The notes below the pieces were generated by a model. It was not told where the DNA came from and did not search any database. It was given only the letters and a program-made list of their open reading frames with translations. A stretch of DNA of 64,000 nt from CAVQND01 sp964653485 (GTDB lineage: Bacteria; Verrucomicrobiota; Verrucomicrobiia; Limisphaerales; UBA8199): positions 3,314 to 67,313 of the forward strand of contig CAZZFF010000020.1 of assembly GCA_964653485.1 (NCBI GenBank). The letters are read 5' to 3'. Each line of letters starts with the position of its first letter. The stretch's first letter is position 1. Shown here in pieces: positions 35,425 to 45,100 of the stretch. A program made the position numbers and the translations under genes.

Positions 35425-35429
35425 GGCCG

Positions 35430-36863
35430 CTAGGAGCTTGTCGCCGCCCAAAGCACCACGAGCGTCACGAGGCCGACTCCATAGCTCGCGCGGTCTTTGA
35501 GGGCAAACACAATCGGGTCTCCGTCCATTTCACCTCGATGTGCAATCATCCAGGCCCGGCTGATCCAGTAGAGCAGCAGCGGGCAGATGAGCAGCAGGAC
35601 CATCGGGTGCCGATACAAGACGACGACCTTCTCGCTGTTCACATACAGGGCGAGGACCAGCACGGCCAGGTAGCCGCTGGTCGAGCCGAGGATGGCCACC
35701 AGCTCGGCGTCGCCGGCGGCGTAGCCCCGTCCTTCGAGAGCGGGCCGATTCTGCCTGCGGGCCGCCTCCAACTCTACGAATCGCTTGAGCAGGGCCAGAC
35801 TCAGAAAGATGAACATCGAAAAGACCAGCAGCCAAAACGAGTACTCCACTCCGGTCGACTCGTGCCCGCCAATGAGCCGTATCGTGTACAGGGCGGCCAG
35901 GCAGAAGACGTCCAAAAGGGGAACCTGTTTCAACCGCCAGGAGTAACTGGTGGTCAGGACGAGGTATATCCCCAGGACCGCGGCGAAGCTTGGGGAGAGA
36001 CGCCAGGCGAGCAACAGCCCCGCGGCCAACAGCAAGGGAAACGCCGCCAGACCCGCCGGGATTGGCAATGCGCCCGAAGCAAACGGGCGCGAGCACTTGC
36101 CCGGATGCCGGCGGTCGGCGTCGAGATCCAGGAGATCGTTCATGACATAGACCCCCGAGGCGCAGAGGCAGAAGGCCGCAAAAGCCCCAAGCCCTTTCAG
36201 CGCCAAGGCCGGGCGGGCGACTTCGTGCGAGGTAATCAACGGGACAAACAGGATCAGGTTCTTCACCCACTGATGGGGCCGCATGGCCTGCGCCGCCGCT
36301 TTGCTCCAGGAGATGGGCGGATCGAACACACGGCTGACCGTGGCCTGCCTCGCAGCCTTGGCGGCCAGCCCGCGTCGGGCGTTGACGACCAACGCCTGGC
36401 GGGCCCGGACCCAAACCGGCAAGTCGGCCGACGAATTGCCGGCGTAGTCGAATCCGCCCTCGCCAAACCGCTCAACGAGCCGGGCGGCCTTGACACCGCC
36501 ACGAAGGTTCGTGCGGCCATCGCTGGCAATCACTTCCTTGAACAAACCCAAGTGCGCCGCCACAGCCTCGGCCAGTTGACCGTCGGAGGCGGTGACTAGG
36601 CAGATGGCGCGGCCCTTGCGGCGCTCGCATCGCAGGAACTCGAGAAAGGACGGGTTGTAAGGCAGTGTGGCGGCGTCAAGGTGCGTGCGCGCGGCGAGTT
36701 GGCGCTTAAGCCAGGCCCTCCCGCGCAACGCCCAGAAAGGCAGAAGGGCTAGGTAGAGAGGATTGCCCCGGAGCAGTCGCACGAGTGATTCCCAGACCAA
36801 ATCGGTCCTGAGGACTGTGCCGTCCAGATCCACGCACAGGGGCACGGGATCGGAAGCACTCAT
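35430..36863 (-). CDS. HAD phosphatase fused to UbiA-type prenyltransferase
   Basis: A 477-residue fusion. The N-terminal HAD-like domain (1-195) starts VDLDGTVLRTD (D12, D14) with the VTASD and FDYAGNSSADLPVW motifs. The C-terminal part (about 200-477) is a multi-helix UbiA prenyltransferase with RPHQWVKNLILF and the metal-binding NDLLDLDADRRHPGK region. Fusions of this type are best known for decaprenyl-phosphate phosphoribosyltransferase-like proteins, where the phosphatase part acts on the phosphorylated product. Here the product is not known. It lies at the head of the six-gene minus-strand set. The presence of lipid-handling genes downstream suggests synthesis or turnover of an isoprenoid-linked lipid. 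Confidence 0.9.
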   Translation of the reverse strand: MSASDPVPLCVDLDGTVLRTDLVWESLVRLLRGNPLYLALLPFWALRGRAWLKRQLAARTHLDAATLPYNPSFLEFLRCERRKGRAICLVTASDGQLAEAVAAHLGLFKEVIASDGRTNLRGGVKAARLVERFGEGGFDYAGNSSADLPVWVRARQALVVNARRGLAAKAARQATVSRVFDPPISWSKAAAQAMRPHQWVKNLILFVPLITSHEVARPALALKGLGAFAAFCLCASGVYVMNDLLDLDADRRHPGKCSRPFASGALPIPAGLAAFPLLLAAGLLLAWRLSPSFAAVLGIYLVLTTSYSWRLKQVPLLDVFCLAALYTIRLIGGHESTGVEYSFWLLVFSMFIFLSLALLKRFVELEAARRQNRPALEGRGYAAGDAELVAILGSTSGYLAVLVLALYVNSEKVVVLYRHPMVLLLICPLLLYWISRAWMIAHRGEMDGDPIVFALKDRASYGVGLVTLVVLWAATSS

Positions 36864-37115
36864 GCACTCGCCATTCCTGGCTCCGATCCTGGGGTCATTG
36901 TCACGCTACATTGGCCGTTCACGCCAGACACGCTGCCCGGATTCACTCCCGGACACTACCCAACGGGCGTGGCTATTGACAAGCTTAGACGTCTTGCCCT
37001 GCTCTGCGTGTTCGCGCCTGCGAAATGCAGAAAATTCTTGCCTTTGTCAACAAGACTGCTCACGTTTCCAAGTAGCGGCAGAACGCGGCATGCTGCCACG
37101 GGAAACAAAACGACA
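36864..37115. promoter_or_regulatory. Divergent intergenic region, candidate operator for the Panacea pair
   Basis: This 252-bp region separates the prenyltransferase gene from the Panacea pair. It contains TTGACAA at 36976-36982 and its inverse TTGTCAA at 37044-37050, a possible operator or promoter element (TTGACA matches a -35 box). No good -10 box follows at 17 bp. No gene is seen. Confidence 0.25.
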
Positions 37116-37628
37116 ATGATGCGTACCACAGCCCCCAAAGCAGACTCGATTGATCTTGCCAAGTTCATCCTAGCCAAGTTGGGCGACATGACGCATCTGA
37201 AGCTTCAGAAGCTCCTATACTACGTTGAGGCGTGGCATTTGGCGTACTTTGGCGAATCGATCATCGCAGACGATTTTAAGGCGTGGGTTCATGGGCCGGT
37301 CTCCACGCGGGTTTGGAACGTCTTCAAAAACGCAAGCTCGCCCCTTTTGAGCGATTTATGGATTTCCTCCGGCGAGGCAAACGCGGTTGTGGGAAGGATT
37401 TCCAAGCTGCTCCGGCCTGAGCAGTTGTCCTTGATCGAGGATGTTCTTCGCGAGTACGGCAAGCTCAATGCGTATGAATTAGAAGGGCTGACCCACTCGG
37501 AAAAGCCCTGGATCGAGGCGAGAAGGGGCGTGGCCTACGATGAGCCCAGCAGTCGACCGATCTCAAAATCCACGATGACGAAGTTTTACCGGGCACGGCT
37601 CGGCAAGGGGCATGAACAAGTTCGTTAA
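37116..37628 (+). CDS. Panacea domain (SocA-like) protein, probable antitoxin
   Basis: A 170-residue protein with the Panacea/DUF4065 fold. HLKLQKLLYYVEAWHLAYFG (residues 27-46) and FKAWVHGPVSTRVW (54-67) are its signature, and a second helix-rich part follows. Panacea proteins act as antitoxins of many different toxins or as ClpXP adaptors. The start is one of two adjacent ATGs (37116 or 37119). It overlaps the next gene by 17 bp, so the two are coupled. The region is visibly less GC-rich than flanking genes and neighbours no recombinase, but the low GC and gene order suggest horizontal gain. Confidence 0.85.
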   Translation: MMRTTAPKADSIDLAKFILAKLGDMTHLKLQKLLYYVEAWHLAYFGESIIADDFKAWVHGPVSTRVWNVFKNASSPLLSDLWISSGEANAVVGRISKLLRPEQLSLIEDVLREYGKLNAYELEGLTHSEKPWIEARRGVAYDEPSSRPISKSTMTKFYRARLGKGHEQVR

Positions 37629-38034
37629 GAACAAGCCAAGCCTTCTTGCTGGCCAGGGTCAGGCCCGAATAGCGGATTTGGAAACCTCGAAGAGCCTCGT
37701 TTTTTCATTCAAGCATTTCGACCCCAGGCAAGGCGAGTGCTGGGAGGATTGGCAGAACGAAAAACTGTTGGCCCGGATGTGCGAGAGGTTTCGGGAGCAT
37801 TGCCTAACAGAACCGTTCACCAAATGCTTCGGCGAGAGGTTCAAACAATACGGTCCGCTTCCTACGAATTCCCGTTTCCGCCACCCGCCGCACGTCCCAC
37901 AGGACGCCGTATGGACCTCAATGCACATTAAAGGGGAACCATGCGTTATTGGCCACATGATAAGAAACGTGTTCTACATTGTGTTTCTGGATAAGGAGCA
38001 TGTGTTCTACCCAACCACGCTCAAGCATACCTAG
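37612..38034 (+). CDS. Candidate toxin of the Panacea pair, unknown family
   Basis: A 140-residue protein starting at ATG 37612, within the end of the Panacea gene. It begins with a basic segment and has LVFSFKHFDP near 29-38, an aromatic/acidic helix (ECWEDWQNEKLLARMCERF) and ends with FYIVFLDKEHVFYP. From memory this layout resembles a widespread group of small uncharacterised proteins with an N-terminal FSFK strand and a C-terminal FYIVWLDxxH motif, but no function is established. Position second in a Panacea operon, short length and overlapped start are typical of Panacea-linked toxins. Toxicity is inference only. Confidence 0.6.
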   Translation: MNKFVKNKPSLLAGQGQARIADLETSKSLVFSFKHFDPRQGECWEDWQNEKLLARMCERFREHCLTEPFTKCFGERFKQYGPLPTNSRFRHPPHVPQDAVWTSMHIKGEPCVIGHMIRNVFYIVFLDKEHVFYPTTLKHT

Positions 38035-38131
38035 CGCAACGTTGGCCACCGCGTGTGGATTCAAATTGGGACGCTACCTCGGTCTTCGCCGAATTGACAG
38101 GGGCCGGGGGAATGGGTCAAGTTAAGGCCGG

Positions 38132-39121
38132 ATGCAAAAGGCGATTCTGAGCTTTGTCGTGGTCCTCGCGCTGGGCACGGACTGGGGTCGAGCGCAGGAG
38201 GCCGACGCCGGTGGAGCGGCGGGCCTGGAAAGACAGATGCTCGTCGAGCAAAAGGCATTCCTCGAATGCCTGGCTTTTGTCTATAGCCCGGAGCTCTGGA
38301 TCAGTTACGACAACCGGCTCTATTTCTTGCCCCGGACCGACTGGCAACGGGAGCAGATCGAGGCGATGAAAGAGGCTCGAGACCGTTACGTGGCCTTCAC
38401 GAACCGTGAAACGCGTCATCAATTCGTCGCCAAAGTGCTCGGCGAGAGCAACCTCGATGCCGGCTGGCAAAAGAAACTGCTCCTGCCCTACACCGCGACG
38501 AACACGTCTCTGACTCCCGTCCTTGGACGGCCGGTGCAGAGCGTGGAGCGGTACTCGGTCCTCAAGTTCTTGCCGCGAGGGGACGCCCTCATCCAGGCCG
38601 GCGACTCGATTTACTCGGTGTTGGGCTTTGGGCGCGGCGTCAGTGACGCCTACCACACAAATGCTCTGCTCGTGCCGGAGGGGAGGATGACCTACAGGAC
38701 GGACACCAATGGGTTGGAGTGGGTCGAGGCATTCACGGACGCGGCCCTCAGTTCCGCGGAAACAGCAGTGCTCGACCAGGCGGTGGCCGCGTTTCAAAGG
38801 AAGGCGGCCGGCCTTGACCGGAAGATGGCCTCGCTTCAGAGAAGACCGAATGCCGTCCCCCTCACGTTGGCCGAATCTCAAAGGAATGTCCCTCCTCTCG
38901 CCCAGGCGCCCGGCAAGTCCAAGGCCAGGCAGGAGTTCGAGAACCTGCAGGCCAGGGCGACGGAGACCTCGCCCTTCATGGAGTACCTGTTGGCCAAGGC
39001 ATACCTGGACGGAAACGGGACTGCCAAAGATGAAAAGCTCGGTCTGCTCTGGATGAACAAAGCGGCCCAGGACGGCTCCGGCGATGCCCAAACGTACCTG
39101 GGCGCATTGAAGGGGAAGTAG
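38132..39121 (+). CDS. Secreted protein with C-terminal SEL1-like repeat
   Basis: A 329-residue protein with a signal peptide (AILSFVVVLALGTDWGRAQ). Residues 25-240 are helical and unassigned. The C-terminus (about 285-325) has a SEL1/TPR-like repeat: AKAYLDGNGTAKDEKLGLLWMNKAAQDGSGDAQTYLG. SEL1 repeats mediate protein-protein contacts in secreted or membrane systems. No enzyme motif is seen. It converges on the giant envelope gene 47 bp away and follows the Panacea pair without clear relation. Confidence 0.65.
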   Translation: MQKAILSFVVVLALGTDWGRAQEADAGGAAGLERQMLVEQKAFLECLAFVYSPELWISYDNRLYFLPRTDWQREQIEAMKEARDRYVAFTNRETRHQFVAKVLGESNLDAGWQKKLLLPYTATNTSLTPVLGRPVQSVERYSVLKFLPRGDALIQAGDSIYSVLGFGRGVSDAYHTNALLVPEGRMTYRTDTNGLEWVEAFTDAALSSAETAVLDQAVAAFQRKAAGLDRKMASLQRRPNAVPLTLAESQRNVPPLAQAPGKSKARQEFENLQARATETSPFMEYLLAKAYLDGNGTAKDEKLGLLWMNKAAQDGSGDAQTYLGALKGK

Positions 39122-39168
39122 GAGCGCGTTCCAGCAGCCCGCGGCCCTCGGTTCACAGAGCGCGAGGG

Positions 39169-42100
39169 CTATCCCAAGGAACGGGCGCGGGAATTCGTCG
39201 CGGCGCTGGTGGCGGAAGTGTGAATGAGCGCCAACAGGAGGAGGGTCGCGGCGAGGATTAAGAGGCGGGTCCAATTCGAGGCCGGCCGGGACGGCACGGC
39301 GCTCAGGGCGATGTTCAGGTCGGCGCCGGGGTCCACGGCGACGGCGCGTTTGAAAGTCAGGAGGCGCCCCTGTTCCGGGATGCTCGCGCGCAGGGCCGCG
39401 GGGGAGAGCACGGCGGCATCCTGTTGCTGGATAAGGCGCTCGGCCAGGCGCATGAATGCGGCGTTGTCGTCCGCGGTGTTCCGCTCGATAATGGCCTTGG
39501 CATCCTGTTGAGTATAGCCGATCTCCTTGCGACCCTGCAGATCGCGGAACCGGCCGCCCAGGGCCGCCGTGTCGCCGGCGATGGCGGCCTGGCGGACGTT
39601 CAAGCCGACAAGGGCCTGCTGGAGCTTGATATTGTGGAGCTGGACGCGTGCGTCTTCGTTGAATGCGGCGTCATGCGAAGAAAGGCCGAAGGCGGCCTGG
39701 AAGGCGCGCCGGGCCTGCTGCGGGTCGCCTTGGTCCAGCGCAGTGCCACCGGCTGCCAGCAGGTCCTCGGCACGGTGGGTCCGCTCGATTTGGCCCATCG
39801 CCTCTTCCCGCAAGTAACCCTGGAGGTCGACGCCATCGGTCCGGCCGGCGACTTGTTCCTGCTGGAGCTGGAGGGAGCCGGACCAATGCGCGAGGCGCCA
39901 CTTTTCCCCAAGCGAGACGCGCCAGACAATGTTCTCGAGAGGGAGGTCAAACTTGGGCGCCAGCAATTCCAGCTCCAGAGCGCGAGACCCGGCGGCGCCC
40001 ACCCGCGAACTGTAGAACAGTTCGACCGGGACCGATTTGTCGTCGCGCGACAGGGGATCGAGCGGAATGAGCAGGCCCTGGGGCCCGCGCCACGGCCAGA
40101 CCCCGGCCTGGTTCACGAAGGCAAACCAAAAATGGGCGTCCTTGGGAAGGATGACGTTGAGGAGGCGCTTGTCGCCGGGCCGCAGTTCCAACCGCGCCTG
40201 GGTCAGCATCACACCCTCATCTGAAATGATGGAGGTAAAAGTGGCGCTGTTGACATGGGCATCGAGGAGTTTGGCCGCCTCGCGCCTCTCGATCTTCAGG
40301 GGCAGCTCGAAGCCGGGTTCGACCAGCCGGTAGGTGAAATTGGCGGCGGCGGCTGGGAGGTCCTGCTGCAGGATGCGAGGGATGCTCTGCCATTCCGCGG
40401 GCTGAAGCGCCGCCGGGAGGGTCTGGACGCGCGCTTGCAATCGCCCGACGGACTGGACGGTGACAAAACCGCGCTGCAGGTTGACCTCGCCCGCCTGAAC
40501 GCCGCGCAGAACCGTCTCGAGGGCCTGTTCCGCCATCAAGGTCTGGTAACTGGCCCGCAACAGGTACGACCCGATAACGCGCCGATGCAGTTTGATACCC
40601 CAAGCCTGCAGCCCGTTGGTGAGCGTGGCGGTCCCCCGCGTGAAGTCGGCTACCTGGTCGCCCTGAAAGCGCACGCCCTGCGCTTCGGCGGGAAGGAAAA
40701 CGCGAAGCGCTTTCAGGCCGGTATTCTCAATTTGGTACTGCAAATTGGCGACGACTTTGACCTGGGCATCGCTGACGGTCGCATGCTGGAGGCTGGTCAC
40801 TTGGACGGACGCCTCGACCGGTTCGATCTCCAGGGCCAGGCTCCAGGGCGTCTGCAACACCCGAAACGCCAGCACCCCCTTTTGGCTGATGCCGGACCGC
40901 TGTGGGTCCAACTGGGTCACCCCTTCGGAAGCCGCCGCCTGCAGACGGAATCCCTGCTCCGGCACAACCAGCAGCGTGCCCCGCTGCTTGCCGGCCTCGC
41001 GCACGACCAATCGCGGGACCTCCCAGGCGTTGGTCGCCTTGATGCCCGGCCCGGCCAGGCTGATGGCCAACTGCTGCCGGCCTTCGGTCTTCCCCGCCAG
41101 GTGCAGCGTGATGACCCGGCCTGTCTCGGTCTTCGCTTCGGTCCAATGACTCAGGGCCGGACCACTGATTGACTCGACGTCGAAGCCGGGGGGCATGAGG
41201 AAACTGAGCCGGAAGATGCCCGCGCGCGTGATGTCTATAACGGCGTCGTCCGCCAGGACCGTCCGGTCTTCCCCCATGGACAGCGTCTCTTGGGTCTCGA
41301 CACGAATGTCGGGTTCAACCGCCGACGCTCTCAACTGAACCTGCGGCGCCCCGCGCTCCGGGCCGGCCAGAGCCTCCGGGGTTTGGCCCGCGGTCGCTTG
41401 AAGGCGGCGTTCCGGGTCTGCGCCGCGCCTCTCCTCGGATGCTCGACGGGCCCCCTGCCCTGCGTACCTGAAAGCCCGGCGTACGGTCAGGTCCGGGATT
41501 TGCCCCTTGAAGGCCGCGGCCGGCTCCGGAGGAAAATCTTCGAGATTGATGGGCGAACAGCCTTTGGCATTAACGTCGTCCAGTTGCACTTCATTGCCCG
41601 TCGCCACGCCAAGCAGGCCGATCTGTTCGCCGGCATTCTCGACGCCGAGCAAACCGAAAGAACGCTCGAAGGGCAGCGGGCCGACGGCAATTTGCGAGCG
41701 GACCAGGATGGCAAAAGGCCGCGATTGGGCGGGGTTCAGCGATACGCGCAGCTTATGCGCGTCCGGGTCAAATCGCCACAGGGACACCACGGAACCGCCC
41801 CCCGCGGAGCCCTTGCCCTCCGCTGGCCCCGGGTCGAGCACGTCGGTCACGGTGGCGCCCGGAGGGACATCCAGCATCAACTCGCTCAGCTCCCCTTGGG
41901 CGGGACGAATCGAGACATAATGGGCGCCCTCGATGACCCCTGCCATGGGGGTATACAAATGAGTCAGTTCGGCATAAAACACAGGCTTCTCCATCTTCAC
42001 GTCCCGGCTGTGCGGTTGCCACCCAACCCAGGTCTCGCTGGCCGGGACGAGCACCAGCGCCGCTACGGTGTTGCTGCCGCCCGCCTCCCGCTGTATCTCC

Positions 42101-45100
42101 ACCGCCCGCGCGGAAAACACATCGACATCGAGATTGACCAGCGTCAGCTTCAGGCGGTTGGCCAGGCCGTACTGGACGGGCAGTACCACCCCGTTCTCCT
42201 TGTCGCGTCGGGCCGTCTGCAACTGGTATCGCATCTCAACATCGAAGGTGCCGCCCTTCCGGGCCGCCAACCGGCGGCTCATCTTCGACCCCGGCGGCCC
42301 TTGCTCCAAACTGAGGGCGTTCGTCGGATATTTCAGGTGTATCAACACCGCCGGCTCGAAGAGCAGCGGCAGCAGGTCGCCTTGTTCCGCCCGCCAGTGG
42401 ATGCGGGCCACTCCCGACGCGAACTGGTCCTCGACCCGGATTTCCTGAGTGACCGATTCCGGAACGGACGATTGGAGGGCGGGCGCCGGGACGGCTTGGG
42501 CGTTGCAAATCCATCCGAACCATAAGAGGCCGCCGGCGAGCAAGGCGGCGGCCGCGGGCGCGACGCCGCCGCTCGCCGCGGCTTCGGGGGCCGGTCGCGG
42601 CGGTGGCGGCAATCGGAAAAGCCGCCATCCCGCCGGAACCACGGCGCGCAGAACCACGAACGCGGCAAGGACCGCCAGAAACGCTGCCGCGCCGTTGGGC
42701 CAGCGCAAGGCGGCCCACGCCAGCAGCAGCCAGCCGCCAATTCGAGCCGCGGCCCTGCGGCGAGGCCTCGGCGCAAGCCATACGTAAATCCAAAGGACGG
42801 CTGCCGGCAACGCCGGCCAGGCATATCCGAGAACATCGAACGCGGAAATCCGATCCGCCACATTGCCCACTTCGAGGCTCAAGGCACCCTCCGCCTGCTG
42901 CACCGGCGCGAGGAATGAAAGCTCCCGCGGAACGGACACTTCCTGCCGGCCGGCGCGGTCCGCAAAGTTCAAGAATGCGGCCGCGGCCAGAACCAGCGCC
43001 ACCAAGCCGAAGGCCGTCCCGCCTATATGGCGCGAGCTGAATCGAAGGACGCCGCTGGCGCCGGCCCAGCGCCAGGCCGCCAAGGCCGCCGCCAGCAGAC
43101 CGAGCACGGCGGCGAGCAGCCCCGCCGAACTGGAGCCGTCCCTGGTGAAAAGCCGCGCCAAAGCGCTGAAGCCGGAGCCGTCGGCCACCCCGCCCGCCGG
43201 GCTGAGGGAACCGCCGCGATAGACCAGGCGTTGGCCGGTGTCCGGCTCGACTCGCCACTCGGCCAGGAGGACTGGGGCGCCGATCACAGGCGCGCACACT
43301 CGGACCCGCTCGGGCACTTTGGCCTTGGAGGCAAGTTTGAGGTCGATGACCACCGGCGCGTCGGGGTTGGCGTGCGGCGGCAGTGGAATCAGGTCGGCCT
43401 CGGCATCGAGGACAGGAACGACGGGCGCGCCGCCGACGGCCGCGGACCACAACTGCGTTCCCGGCGGCAACGCCACTTTCAAGCAGGGGTTTCCCCGGTT
43501 CTTCACGAAGTAACGAGCGTCGGTAAGGACCTGGCCCTCCTTGGAGATGCGATTGGTGATCCAGGCACGATCCACGACCAGGCTCAGGGAGTCACCCTGG
43601 GCCAGCGGGCTTAAGGCGAGCTTGAGGTCGAACGGACGAGATGTGTAGCGGAAGGCCTCGAGGATGGGGGCGTCGAAAAAGAGCCGGTATTCAGCCGGGA
43701 CCTCCCTCGTGTCCAGGCGCAGCAATCCGCGTGAAACCGCCTCCGGCTTCACTGCAAACTGGTAGGCGCTGATGATGAGGGTGTAGCCTTCCTCCGACTG
43801 GGCGTCGAGCGGACGCGCGCCGCTAAAGGCGAGCGTCTCACCCTGGGATTTAAAGGGTCGTTCGTAGGTCGCCAATAAGGTGTAAGCCCCCGCAACGGGC
43901 GTGTGCAACTGCACCAGGTAGCCCCCGGCCGTCTTCCGCCAGTTGCGAATGTCCTTGCCGGTAAACTCGACGTTGAAGTACTCGTCCGAGAGTTCGACTT
44001 TGAAAGCGCCCACGGGCGCTCCGGACACGACATAATTCATGAGACTGCTGCCATAGGCAATCCCTTCGCCAATCGAGAACAGATGCAACGCCTCCACCTG
44101 CACGGTCTGGGGCAGCCGTTCGACCCGCACCGTTGCCTGCCAGGCGGCGTCGCTCAAGCGGAAGGCCGCCTGGATGCCCGGCGCCTCGCGCGGAAAGAAC
44201 GCCGTGGCAATCTCCGTCAGGGCCTCCGTCCGCTCCGGCGTGAGCCGGAAACCGGGGTCCGCCGCCACCGCGATATGGCCGCGCACAGACTTGGCTTTGG
44301 CCACTTCGAGACGGGGCAACGGCCATTCGCCGCCTCCGAGCGCCTTGTTTCGTTCCAGCCGGAGCTGCACAATCTGGCGGCCCGACACCGGCTGCCCATA
44401 CACCAGGCACAGCTCGGCCTCGGCTTGGTCGGCGGGCTCTCGCAGGAAATAATCGCTCAGACCGGGGGCCGCAAGCTGGGCGAGGGCGTAGCCTTTGGGC
44501 AGGCGCAGGACCAACTCGCGCAGCGGGGCTTCCCGGATGTCCAACTCGATTTCGGCATCGATGGCCAACTCGTTTTCACCGAGATGATAGGCCAGGACTT
44601 CGGACACGGCCAAGTCCGGCAGAATCTGGTCCGCCTGGATGCGGAGGCCGAAATCGGCCCCGGAAAAACGATAAACAAAACGCTGGTTGCCCGCCGGGCG
44701 CAGGAACGCGCGCGTGATGTCTGTCTCCGGAAATTGCTCCGGGGAAACCTGCGAGAGCCCGCTGGCCTGGGCGACCTCCAGGCGGACCGCGCCTTCGTTG
44801 ACGATGCGGTAGTACCCGGCAAAGCGCGTCGCCCCATCGGGCCGCAGTTGGACGGCGTCGGCCGTCTGTGGGAACGCGCCCAGGGGCGTTTGCACCTGCA
44901 CCTGAAGCGCGAAGGCATCCCTCTGAGGTTGGTTGAGCTGGACGATGAGCCGGCGCTCGCCCTGGCCGGAGGCCGGCTCCACGTTCCACGCCAGCACCGG
45001 GTCGCCCTGGACGCGGGTGACCTCGCCCGCTCCCCGGAGCACAATCGCCACGCGTCTGAGTTCGCCCTGCATGACCTTAAAACTGAGCAAGCCTGACTGG

